This document shows positions 1-7,542 of a stretch of DNA of 17,894 nt, in pieces. The stretch comes from Ruminococcaceae bacterium UBA7030 (GTDB lineage: Bacteria > Bacillota > Clostridia > Oscillospirales > Acutalibacteraceae): contig DLBD01000027.1 of NCBI GenBank assembly GCA_002494125.1, forward strand, positions 1 through 17,894, written 5' to 3'. Under the pieces are notes generated by a model that saw nothing but the letters and a program-made list of their open reading frames with translations, ran no database searches and was not told the origin of the DNA. Within the stretch, counting starts at the first letter, position 1. Each line of letters begins with the position of its first letter. The position numbers were made by a program, and so were the translations under genes.

Positions 1-15
1 AAAGTCAAAACCTAT

Positions 16-39
16 CCTTCGTTACCGCACCTCGCCTAA
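16..39. repeat. Edge repeat, left copy (24 bp)
   Basis: The reverse complement reads ttaggcgaggtgcg-g-taacgaagg. It matches the right edge of the window at 17871-17894 at 23 of 24 positions, the one difference being g versus a at position 15. The copy starts 7 bases downstream of the stop codon of the minus-strand gene at 47-1180 and points in that gene's reading direction. No strong internal hairpin is visible, so it is not an intrinsic terminator on its own. It looks like part of a dispersed extragenic repeat. The full length of the element cannot be seen because the window ends here. Confidence 0.75.
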
Positions 40-46
40 TATTTTT

Positions 47-1180
47 TTAAGCCTCTGCTTCACCAAGGCAAGCGCCTGAAGCGTCAAACTCATAATCAAC
101 GCCGTCGATAGTATAGATTCCGTCGAAATACATATAACCTTCGTCAGGGTCTAAGTAATATGTCTTACCTTTTAACTCAAGCCAGCCTGTTACGCAAGTT
201 CCGTCAGAATTGAGATAATACCAATTTCCCTTTGCTCCGCCGCTGTAAGTTTCCTGAACCCAGCCAGCCTTTGTTCTGAGAGCGCCGTTTGACTCAGCAA
301 AATAAAGCTTTCCGTTATCATTGATAACGCCTGTTACCATATTACCGTGCTCTTTATTCATATAGTACCATGTACCTTTAACTCTTACCCAGCCTGTGAG
401 TGCCTTACCGTTTTTATAGTAAGCCCATTCGGTATATTTGTAAGATGAACCGTCGCTGTTGTTGTAAGTAGAAGTAGCGCTGTTCCATCCGTCTTTAGGA
501 CTTTTTACCCATGCGCCGCTTGAGTTGAAGAAGTAAATTTTGCCGTCAATATTCCATGAACCGATGTACATAAAATAACTATCCGGATCCAAATAATACC
601 ATACGCCTTTAACTCTTACCCAGCCGCTGTAAAGCTCACCGCTGCTCTTTGCAAAATACCATTCGCCGTATTTGTCCTGTCCCCAGCCGGTAATCATCGC
701 GCCGTTTTTATCAAACGCATATTCCTTACCGTTGATGTTTTGTTGATACTGGTACATATAATGATACTCCTTATCAAAATAGTACCACTTGCCTTTTATG
801 CTTACCCAGCCGCTGTAAAGCTCGCCGCTGCTTTTAGCATAATACCACTCGACATCGCCGTAACTCCATGTTTGCTTAATCCAGCCCGTCTGCATAGCAC
901 CGCTTGAAGCAAAGTAATAGTCCTTACCGTTGATTTCATAGACGCCGTCAGAAATCATCATTGAGCTATATTCCTCTTCAAAGTAGTACCAAGCATTCTT
1001 GATATACTTCCAGCCGCTGACCGGTGAGCCGTTTTCATAATACCACCAATAAACACTTCCGTCGTAGGTTTCCTTGTACCAACCGTTTTGCGGTGTTTCT
1101 GCCTGAGCCGTAATTGTAATTCCGGCAAAGGTTGAAAGAAGCATCATAGCCGCTAATAAAACGCTGATAATCTTTTTCAT
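47..1180 (-). CDS. Secreted cell-wall/glucan-binding repeat protein
   Basis: This is a 377-residue exported protein that should sit on the cell surface and bind a wall polymer or glucan through aromatic repeats. Residues 1-27 form a signal peptide (KK, hydrophobic core, AQA before the likely cut). The rest consists of five modules of about 65-75 residues, starting near residues 33, 99, 165, 231 and 306. Each has the plan GW...WYY...G...SGW..xKG.WYY...I(N/D)GK.Y.F..SGA, which is typical of the choline-binding / glucan-binding (CW_binding, PF01473-like) repeats. No catalytic domain, LPXTG motif or transmembrane anchor is present. It is therefore a binding-only protein, either a wall-associated scaffold or a bystander of a larger surface system. 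The start is an ATG behind AAGGAG. It has its own promoter and is separate from the phosphoesterase operon upstream. Whether the ligand is choline-teichoic acid or an alpha-glucan cannot be told from sequence alone. Confidence 0.85.
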   Translation of the reverse strand: MKKIISVLLAAMMLLSTFAGITITAQAETPQNGWYKETYDGSVYWWYYENGSPVSGWKYIKNAWYYFEEEYSSMMISDGVYEINGKDYYFASSGAMQTGWIKQTWSYGDVEWYYAKSSGELYSGWVSIKGKWYYFDKEYHYMYQYQQNINGKEYAFDKNGAMITGWGQDKYGEWYFAKSSGELYSGWVRVKGVWYYLDPDSYFMYIGSWNIDGKIYFFNSSGAWVKSPKDGWNSATSTYNNSDGSSYKYTEWAYYKNGKALTGWVRVKGTWYYMNKEHGNMVTGVINDNGKLYFAESNGALRTKAGWVQETYSGGAKGNWYYLNSDGTCVTGWLELKGKTYYLDPDEGYMYFDGIYTIDGVDYEFDASGACLGEAEA

Positions 1181-1202
1181 AAAATCTCTCCTTAAAAAAT
1201 AT

Positions 1203-1225
1203 TTGTAAAGTAATCTGCTTTACAA
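1203..1225. promoter_or_regulatory. Inverted repeat at the transcription start of the repeat-protein gene
   Basis: TTGTAAAG and CTTTACAA form a perfect 8-base inverted repeat with a 7-base spacer. It lies directly downstream of the -10 box, so it overlaps the expected transcription start. It could be a repressor operator, or a 5' stem-loop that protects the mRNA. The regulator family was not recognised. Confidence 0.5.
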
Positions 1226-1229
1226 GACA

Positions 1230-1258
1230 ATTATATCATAAAACTTACTGCTAATCAA
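1230..1258 (-). promoter_or_regulatory. Sigma-A type promoter for the repeat-protein gene
   Basis: On the minus strand a -35 box TTGATT (1253-1258), a 17-base spacer and a perfect -10 box TATAAT (1230-1235) lie about 50 bases upstream of the ATG at 1180. This spacing and match make it one of the best promoters in the window. Confidence 0.75.
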
Positions 1259-1269
1259 CCAAATTTCCA

Positions 1270-1285
1270 TTTTGTCACGACAAAA
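1270..1285. promoter_or_regulatory. Palindrome upstream of the repeat-protein promoter
   Basis: TTTTGTC-AC-GACAAAA is a perfect 7-base inverted repeat that overlaps the stop codon of the phosphoesterase gene. It sits 11 bases upstream of the -35 box of the 47-1180 gene. It could be an activator or repressor site for that promoter. The arms are too short and lack a U-tract in the needed place, so a terminator role is doubtful. Confidence 0.35.
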
Positions 1286-2951
1286 AGCCAATCATTCCGG
1301 ATATGCCTGCTGCGTGAACAATTGCGATTATCGCCCAGACGATAAGTGCAACAATTCCGACTACTATTGCAAGAAGAAGGATTACGCAAAGGATAAGAAG
1401 GCAGAGAATAAACGGTCCCTTCTTACTCTTCTTGACAGTATCCTCAAATTCTTTTTGCTCAAACATCTCGGCAGGTGCCGGATTTTCGTCGTCAAATACG
1501 GGATACAGCGGAAGCGTTGCCTCGGCATCACAATAGCCCGGATTCCAGAGGAGAGGCTCAACAAGTGACCTTACAGAAGTTGCGCCCTTAAGGAATTTAC
1601 CGATTGAAAGGTGAATAGTGTTAAGGAAGCTGTCAATAACATTGAGAAGTCCGCAGGTGAGCTTATACTCCCTGGTATCCGGTGTATAAGGCGAGTCACC
1701 GCAATAAAGATTCTGTACAAGCTCGAGGATAAAGTCAACAACCTTGTTGTCCTTGATATCCTCGATATCAGCCTTTGAAAGTCCGCTTTCCTTTTTGCAA
1801 AGCTTCCACACTTTCTTAAAGGTGAGCTTGTTAAGGAATTTTCCAACAGGTCTTAATATCGGCTTAAGCTTTGTTGCTTTTTCACGGCTGATTGAGAAAG
1901 AGCCCGCCATGTCAATAAAGCGGTCATAGTCGTTAGCAAGCGCATTTACTACATCGCCTATCATTCCGAAGAAAAATCCCTTCATATACTCGTCAAACGG
2001 CTTGCCGTTCGTATCAAGACCCGGAACGTCTTTAATAAGTATAGTTTCGACATCAACCTTCGCATTTTTAGGGTCGATGATAACATTTCTCATCGCAGGA
2101 GGACAGCCTATCATTGCACCGCAGGCAATGTCATAAAATCTGTTGCCCTTCGGGGTTGTTATGTAGCTTATATCGTGAACGTGAGTATGTCCCGTAAGCA
2201 TAACCTGAAGTCCGTTATCAGCAAAGATTTCTCGGGTGATTTCGTGATTTCGCTGCATATCGCCTTTACCGATTATTGAATAAAACGGTGAAGGTGAAAT
2301 CATAGGATGATGAGTCATCGCAATAACGAACTGGTCGTTGTCGTGGGCGTCTTTAAGCTGTTCCATAATCCATTCCATACATTCATCGGAATAGCCGGAA
2401 CCCCTTTCGCCGTCAGGCTTTTCATTTGTGTCGTCGTTAAGTGCAAAAAGGCGGTAGCCCGGTGCAAGCTGAACGACATAGCTAAGCCCCTGCTTAAAGC
2501 TTGATATAGCCTCATTCGGACCGAATTCATAATACATATCCCAAAGGTCGTGCCTGTCGGCAACTGCAGGAACATCAATCTCATTATCGCCGTCATAGCC
2601 TTTTGTGAAGCCGCTTGGTCTGAAATCATGCGTAGCGGTGATTACATATACCCTTTTACCTCTCTTTTTGAGGTCACGAAGCATTTCAATAAACTCCTCA
2701 TGCGAGGTGATTTCACCGTCCTTTGTTGTGTCGCCCGCAAGAACAATTATATCGGTAGAGGTGTCCTCGCAAAGCATATCAAAGCCTGCCTTAATTACAA
2801 GGTCGGAGTCCTTGATAACCTTCTGGCTTTTGGACTCGGCATTTTCATACGCTTTACCCTCGGTACCGTTTTTTCTTGAGTAATAATGAAGGTCGGTTAT
2901 AAACTGAATTTTAAGCGGTTCATTATTACTGCCGTAAATTTTTTCAGACAT
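1275..2951 (-). CDS. Tail-anchored calcineurin-type metallophosphoesterase
   Basis: The 558-residue protein carries a calcineurin-like phosphoesterase domain (Metallophos, about residues 13-300). The two-metal ligands are visible: D20-x-H22, the GD motif at D74, the third motif TATHD at 106-109, MTHH at 212-215 and GHTHVH with H255 and H257. In the usual GNH(D/E) motif the metal-bridging Asn is replaced by Thr107. Residues 310-510 are a family-specific region not recognised. Residues 513-546 form one or two hydrophobic membrane segments (FILCLLILCVILLLAIVVGI). No N-terminal signal peptide is seen, so the catalytic domain should face the cytoplasm, held at the membrane by its tail. It is the second gene of an operon with the glycosidase, 11 bases downstream of it, with RBS AGGGGG. 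The substrate (phosphodiester, nucleotide or lipid pyrophosphate) cannot be named. Confidence 0.8.
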   Translation of the reverse strand: MSEKIYGSNNEPLKIQFITDLHYYSRKNGTEGKAYENAESKSQKVIKDSDLVIKAGFDMLCEDTSTDIIVLAGDTTKDGEITSHEEFIEMLRDLKKRGKRVYVITATHDFRPSGFTKGYDGDNEIDVPAVADRHDLWDMYYEFGPNEAISSFKQGLSYVVQLAPGYRLFALNDDTNEKPDGERGSGYSDECMEWIMEQLKDAHDNDQFVIAMTHHPMISPSPFYSIIGKGDMQRNHEITREIFADNGLQVMLTGHTHVHDISYITTPKGNRFYDIACGAMIGCPPAMRNVIIDPKNAKVDVETILIKDVPGLDTNGKPFDEYMKGFFFGMIGDVVNALANDYDRFIDMAGSFSISREKATKLKPILRPVGKFLNKLTFKKVWKLCKKESGLSKADIEDIKDNKVVDFILELVQNLYCGDSPYTPDTREYKLTCGLLNVIDSFLNTIHLSIGKFLKGATSVRSLVEPLLWNPGYCDAEATLPLYPVFDDENPAPAEMFEQKEFEDTVKKSKKGPFILCLLILCVILLLAIVVGIVALIVWAIIAIVHAAGISGMIGFLS

Positions 2952-2962
2952 TTTATTTCCCC

Positions 2963-5641
2963 CTAAACTGTTTTTATTTCAAGGATGCCCGATTTTACAC
3001 TCTTGTTAAAAGTGAATTCAAGCGAGCCTTTATTTCTTTCAAAAAATTCTGTTTCCTTACCATCAAGATACGCCTTGTAGGAATACTTGTCGGACAGGGT
3101 TACAATCATTGAATATCTGTCACTGTCACCGAAATATTCAAACGAGATTTCAGCGCTGTTATCATTGGTTTTCTGATAATTTGTCCAAACATCAAATCCG
3201 GTTGTAACAGTATTTGGAAGATGGTAGCAATTTGCCCATATACAAATCGGCGCAGAAAGACCGCCGAAATTATGGAACCAGCCTCCCCTTCTCGTTTTAA
3301 TACCGAAACATTCATAGGTATTATACGAAAAGTCGGTTTCAGCCTTCCACATATCAAGCGCTCTTTCGGCTATAGAATAGGCAAAATCCGTATCGCCGTT
3401 ATCGAGCATGGCCTTCCAAATATACCACTGATGACTCATCCAGACATTACCGTTCCAGTAGCCGTCGTCGAAATAATATGAAGCCGACATATCAACGGCA
3501 GAAATGCCTGCAGCTGACCACATCTCTTTTGGGTTTTTAATATGGCCTATAAGCCTTTTCTTCCTCTCGCCGCTTACAGCACCTGCAACAAACGGATAAA
3601 CACCCTCAATTCCTTTGTTGTAGTTTTCGCCGTCAGGAGTTCTCATAATGCCGGTGAAATTGCCGTTTTCATCGTAGGTAGTGTAAGCAAAATAGCCGGA
3701 CTCCTCATCCCACGAAAGAGTGTTAAGAGCTTTTGTTGAAGCGGCTATATCCTCTTCGTAAACCTTAACATCATCATACTTATTGAGGTATGTCGCAACC
3801 ATTTTCATAATTTTGCCCGCAAGAATAATATGCGAGGTTGAAAGGCAGGGGCAAGTGTTTTTTTCCGCTTTGCGCCTTATCATTTCAACCTGAACGGGTA
3901 AATCGTCCATACCGCAATGTGAATACCAGTAATCATAGGTTGTGAGAAGACCGTTTCCGAATTTCGCACAGGTTGACTTATGAGTTCTTCCGCGCAAAAA
4001 CTCATAATATAGTTTCATTTTATCATAGAGAAAATCAAGCTCGTGTTTGTCATCAGTCCTTTTAAGAAGCTCGATATACTGTGCAAACTGAGTCGGCACA
4101 AGTGAGCCGTGAAGAAGAAATGCAAAATCCTTATTACTCTTGTCGCAAAGGTACAAATCAAGCGAATACCTGCAGAGCTTCTTTGAAAATTCAAGAAGTC
4201 CCATTCCTATAAAACCGCTGTCCCAAGTATAGAAGCTGTCCCATCTTTTGCCCGGCGTATGGTGAACAACATTTTCACCGTGACGGTAAACGGGATAAAC
4301 AGTATTTGTAAGAAGAGTCGACCTTAAAATTTCAGTGGAAAGAGCATATTTCATTCCGCTTTCGTTAAACGGTGTGCGCTGTTCGGCGCTTGCCTTATTA
4401 TATATTTGCTCATACTCTTCTTCAGTAAGCGGCGAAAAATCAGCGTCTGAAATCACCGCATACTCAATATGCGAAGATTGAGGGGCTACAAATATTGATT
4501 TAATAAGTGAATTGTGAAAATACCCATCGTCGCTGTGTTTTCTTTCAAAAGAGCGTGAAAAGGTTTCAGTCAGGTCATCATATGTATGGTCGCCGTTTGA
4601 AAGGCGGTTGATAAGCGCATCCTCAAGCGAGCCTGAAAAGAGCTCCCTTTCACGAGTATTTTTGTTATGGGTGAGGATATAAAAATCCGGTATATCCTTA
4701 TATTTCAGAGTTGTCCTGTGTCCGTTTTCCAGTATGCTTGTTTCTCTTTCGGGAATAAAATCATACTGCTTCATTTCAGTATAAAGCTCCGCCTTGTCTG
4801 ACTCGTCGATAACTGCGAGAAAATCAAATTCAATTCCTGCACCGCCAAGACTTTCAAGCGTAAAAGTATCAGAATAAGGAAAGTAAGCAAATGTAAGGCC
4901 GCCGCTGTTTTTGAAAACAACCTTCCCCTGTTCGCTTAAAAAGAGCGCATCACCTTCTGTAACAGTACGGTATCTGACGGCAACAACCGGGTTTTCAATT
5001 CCGTCACACGAAAGGTTAAAGCAAACCCTGTCGCCCTTTTCGCAACCGAAAGGCTTAAAGCCGTGGTAATGAACATGCCTGTTATCACAGCGGTCACCGA
5101 GACCCTTGCCGAGATAAAAGCTTTCATCGGCAAACATTCCTCTGAACATACCGTCGGGGGTTTCCTCATCCCACGGTCTGTCCTTTGCATGAGAGAATTC
5201 GGTATAATCGTTTGCGTTTATCAAAACGCACTTTTCGGGCGTGTTGACAAAGCAGTAGCTTTTATAAGGAAATTCAAGGGAGGCGAAACAGTTTAACACG
5301 CAGTTTTGCATAAGCTCTGTATTGTTTACAAGCTGTGTCCTCATAAGATATGCTGAATCATTTATCTTTGAAAATGATATATCTGCATACACCTTATCCT
5401 TCCACATAAGCTCATATCTGTATGAATAAAAGGTGTAGTCGCTTTTACACTTCCACAAATGGTACGAGGAAGGAACAGTAACGTTTGGCACGGGGGTCGA
5501 GCTGTTCCAAAGCGTCGGGTGGACGATAAAATCGAACCTTGCACCAATGTCGCTTTTCTCTTTTATTATTTTTGAAATGCCCATATATTTTTTAGAATAT
5601 GGTCCCCATAAAGGCATTGTAAACTGTGTATTATTTTTCAT
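2963..5641 (-). CDS. GH63-like (MGH1-type) cytoplasmic alpha-glycosidase
   Basis: The 892-residue protein has an N-terminal beta-rich part (about 1-400) and a C-terminal six-hairpin (alpha/alpha)6 catalytic part (about 430-820), followed by a small beta domain. Motifs that resemble the GH63/YgjK and mannosylglycerate-hydrolase-like group are KRWDSFYTWDSGF at 465-477, HGSLVPTQF at 511-519, GMDDLP at 577-582, GYWNGNVWMSHQW at 727-739 and NTYECFG at 774-780. D474 and E777 are the best candidates for general acid and base, by analogy with the Asp/Glu pair of GH63. There is no signal peptide, so it should cleave an imported or internal alpha-linked oligosaccharide. It is the first gene of the operon with the phosphoesterase and has an AAAGGA ribosome binding site. 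The exact linkage specificity and the GH family (GH63 versus an unclassified neighbour) remain open. Confidence 0.75.
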   Translation of the reverse strand: MKNNTQFTMPLWGPYSKKYMGISKIIKEKSDIGARFDFIVHPTLWNSSTPVPNVTVPSSYHLWKCKSDYTFYSYRYELMWKDKVYADISFSKINDSAYLMRTQLVNNTELMQNCVLNCFASLEFPYKSYCFVNTPEKCVLINANDYTEFSHAKDRPWDEETPDGMFRGMFADESFYLGKGLGDRCDNRHVHYHGFKPFGCEKGDRVCFNLSCDGIENPVVAVRYRTVTEGDALFLSEQGKVVFKNSGGLTFAYFPYSDTFTLESLGGAGIEFDFLAVIDESDKAELYTEMKQYDFIPERETSILENGHRTTLKYKDIPDFYILTHNKNTRERELFSGSLEDALINRLSNGDHTYDDLTETFSRSFERKHSDDGYFHNSLIKSIFVAPQSSHIEYAVISDADFSPLTEEEYEQIYNKASAEQRTPFNESGMKYALSTEILRSTLLTNTVYPVYRHGENVVHHTPGKRWDSFYTWDSGFIGMGLLEFSKKLCRYSLDLYLCDKSNKDFAFLLHGSLVPTQFAQYIELLKRTDDKHELDFLYDKMKLYYEFLRGRTHKSTCAKFGNGLLTTYDYWYSHCGMDDLPVQVEMIRRKAEKNTCPCLSTSHIILAGKIMKMVATYLNKYDDVKVYEEDIAASTKALNTLSWDEESGYFAYTTYDENGNFTGIMRTPDGENYNKGIEGVYPFVAGAVSGERKKRLIGHIKNPKEMWSAAGISAVDMSASYYFDDGYWNGNVWMSHQWYIWKAMLDNGDTDFAYSIAERALDMWKAETDFSYNTYECFGIKTRRGGWFHNFGGLSAPICIWANCYHLPNTVTTGFDVWTNYQKTNDNSAEISFEYFGDSDRYSMIVTLSDKYSYKAYLDGKETEFFERNKGSLEFTFNKSVKSGILEIKTV

Positions 5642-5664
5642 ATCTTATTCCTTTTCAGAGAGAT

Positions 5665-5702
5665 ATTATAGTTATTATTGCGCATTTGAAAAGTTTTGTC
5701 AA
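5665..5702 (-). promoter_or_regulatory. Probable promoter of the glycosidase-phosphoesterase operon
   Basis: On the minus strand a consensus -35 TTGACA (5697-5702) is followed after 17 bases by AATAAT (5674-5679). A better -10 box, TATAAT, lies a little further down (5665-5670) but at a poorer distance from TTGACA. Which -10 is used is unclear. The region is AT-rich and shared with the divergent plus-strand promoter. Confidence 0.45.
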
Positions 5703-5741
5703 CTAATATAATAATAATTTATATTTTATATTTTTCTGTCA

Positions 5742-5770
5742 TTGACAAATCATACTTAATAAGGTAATAT
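5742..5770 (+). promoter_or_regulatory. Promoter of the BY-kinase operon
   Basis: A perfect -35 TTGACA (5742-5747), a 17-base spacer and a -10 TAATAT (5765-5770) lie 43 bases upstream of the ATG at 5814. This is a strong vegetative-sigma promoter. It is divergent from the glycosidase promoter about 40 bases away. Confidence 0.75.
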
Positions 5771-5813
5771 TATATATGTATTTTTATATAATAATTTAAC
5801 TTGGAGATATGTT

Positions 5814-6644
5814 ATGAACTTAGATGCTAATGTGCAAAAGCTTCTTATGCTTGTGCTTAAGAGGTGGAGATTAATTCTCATTGTCGCTCTTATAGGTACA
5901 ATGGCGGCATACTTCTACACCGCAAACTTTGTAGATTTAACTTACACATCAACGGTTGAATTTCTTGCGTACACTCAGGACGCAAGACAGGATTTGTCAG
6001 ACTCGACCAATGCTTCGCAGACTGTCAGCAACACGAGTAAGATGAACTATGCTATCAAAATGCTCAGCACTTATATTGAGCTTTTCCAGACAAACGAGTT
6101 CAACCAGACTGTTGCAGAAGAACTCAACGAGGAAAACGGGCAAAACTATTCCGGCGGTGTTATAAAGAGCGCAGTTACCATTGAAACAGTACCCGACACT
6201 GCTATGTTCAAAATAACCGTTACCACAAAGGATGCCGACACATCTTATCAGATTGCAAAGCAGCTTGAAACAAGCATTCCCGAAAAGATGAACAACACCA
6301 ATAACGGTCTTGTAGGAGCCTCTGTTGAGGACTCTGCAAGAAAGGCTACAACGTCTGAAAAGCTCGGTTACCCGAAGAAGTGCGCAATCGGCTTTTTAGC
6401 AGGCGCTGTTCTTGCTATTGCATTTGTAATTCTCCGTGACCTTCTTGATGTAAGAATTAAGTCCAGCGACGAGCTTTCAGAGAGATACGGTGTTCCGATT
6501 CTCGGTACTATTCCTGAATTTGAAATTAAAGCAAACAATAGCTCAAGGCTATCCTCAAGACAGACGGGCAAGTCTTCTAAATCAGACGGTAATGCCAAGT
6601 CTTCTAAGGCAGAAAGCAAAGCTGAAGCAAAGGAGGATAAATAA
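5814..6644 (+). CDS. Wzz/CapA-type polysaccharide co-polymerase, BY-kinase modulator
   Basis: This 276-residue membrane protein sets polysaccharide chain length and activates the cytoplasmic tyrosine kinase encoded next to it. It has a short cytoplasmic N-terminus and a first membrane segment at about 19-37. An extracytoplasmic Wzz-type domain (PF02706-like) spans about 40-188, and the second membrane segment is at about 190-208. The juxtamembrane cytoplasmic stretch DLLDVRIKSSDEL...VPILGTIPEF (209-236) is the conserved kinase-contacting region of this family. The end (242-276) is a low-complexity tail rich in Ser, Lys and Ala that is probably disordered, and it is longer than in well-known CapA/CpsC proteins. 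It is translated from an ATG behind TTGGAGA and is followed 2 bases later by the kinase gene. In Gram-positive bacteria this protein and the kinase are separate polypeptides, as here. Confidence 0.9.
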   Translation: MNLDANVQKLLMLVLKRWRLILIVALIGTMAAYFYTANFVDLTYTSTVEFLAYTQDARQDLSDSTNASQTVSNTSKMNYAIKMLSTYIELFQTNEFNQTVAEELNEENGQNYSGGVIKSAVTIETVPDTAMFKITVTTKDADTSYQIAKQLETSIPEKMNNTNNGLVGASVEDSARKATTSEKLGYPKKCAIGFLAGAVLAIAFVILRDLLDVRIKSSDELSERYGVPILGTIPEFEIKANNSSRLSSRQTGKSSKSDGNAKSSKAESKAEAKEDK

Positions 6645-6646
6645 TT

Positions 6647-7537
6647 ATGGCTGCTAAAGAAAGAAAAAAACAGGTTAAAACTACACAGGTTTCTTCCCGT
6701 TATATTCTTAAGGACGCTCCTATTCAGCCAGCCCTTAAGTTCAGAATTGAAGAGGCATACAAAACAATCCGTGCAAACATTATGTTCTCGGTTGTTAAAA
6801 AGGGATGTAAGGTAATCGTTGTAAGCTCCTCTGCTCCTAACGAGGGTAAAACAACTACCACAGTTAACCTTGCAGTAACAATTGCTCAGGCTGACCAAAG
6901 AGTGCTTCTTATCGACGGCGACCTTCGTAAGCCGAAGATTCATCACTATTTCTCTGTTCCTAATTCACCCGGACTTACAAACTATCTCGGTGACGTTATT
7001 TCAGGAAAAAGGGCAAACTTCTTCAGTGTTGTTCACCCGACAGAGTACGAAAATCTTTCAATTCTCACCTCAGGCTCAATTCCTCCAAACCCTGCAGAGC
7101 TTTTAGGCTCTGAGCTTATGACGAATTTCCTTGAGGATGTAAGCAGAGATTTTGACTATATCATCATTGATACTCCGCCTATCAATGTTGTATCAGACGC
7201 ACTTCCGCTTATTCGTGAAAGCGACGGCGTTGTCCTTATTGTTCGTTCAAATCAGTCAACACATCCCGAGCTTCAGCGAGCTTTATCAGCACTTGAATTC
7301 ATCGACGCAAAAATACTTGGCTTCGTTGTTAACTTTGTTGAATCAAAGGCTAACAGATATTATTCAAAGGGCTCTTACGGAAACTACGGAAGATACGGAT
7401 ACAGAGGCTACGGTGGATACGGATATGGCGGTTATGGCTACGGTGGATACGGCTATGGCGGCGGATACGGCTATGGCGGCGGTTACGGTTACGGTAACTA
7501 TAGCTACGGCACATACGGCTACGATCCGAGAGGTTAA
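6647..7537 (+). CDS. BY-kinase (CapB/CpsD/YwqD type) with Gly-Tyr tail
   Basis: This 296-residue cytoplasmic protein is a bacterial tyrosine kinase that autophosphorylates its tail and controls polysaccharide export. The P-loop fold is clear: an EEAYKTIRANI oligomerisation motif (35-45), Walker A APNEGKTT with K68, Walker A' VLLIDGDLRKP with D90 and D92, and Walker B YIIIDTPP with D175. The start is the ATG 2 bases after the previous stop, with AAGGAGG inside the upstream gene. The odd part is the C-terminus: residues 238-296 contain 21 tyrosines, largely as GGYGY units. Known BY-kinases usually end in a cluster of only a few tyrosines. The tail is presumably the phosphorylation target, dephosphorylated by the phosphatase encoded next. 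Its size suggests multi-site, graded control or self-association. Confidence 0.93.
   Translation: MAAKERKKQVKTTQVSSRYILKDAPIQPALKFRIEEAYKTIRANIMFSVVKKGCKVIVVSSSAPNEGKTTTTVNLAVTIAQADQRVLLIDGDLRKPKIHHYFSVPNSPGLTNYLGDVISGKRANFFSVVHPTEYENLSILTSGSIPPNPAELLGSELMTNFLEDVSRDFDYIIIDTPPINVVSDALPLIRESDGVVLIVRSNQSTHPELQRALSALEFIDAKILGFVVNFVESKANRYYSKGSYGNYGRYGYRGYGGYGYGGYGYGGYGYGGGYGYGGGYGYGNYSYGTYGYDPRG
7397..7519 (+). repeat. In-frame GGYGY-coding repeat in the kinase gene
   Basis: The DNA repeats a unit of about 15 bases coding Gly-Gly-Tyr-Gly-Tyr, with single-Gly insertions of 3 bases. Synonymous changes (tac/tat, ggc/gga/ggt) keep the copies from being identical. Such an array can gain or lose units by slippage without breaking the frame. 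Confidence 0.8.
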
Positions 7538-7542
7538 GCAAA

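Noticed and set aside
6368..6946. 192-codon minus-strand open frame across the modulator/kinase junction
   Set aside because: It lies antisense to two clearly conserved genes, has no ribosome binding site or recognisable domain, and its composition follows the genes beneath it.
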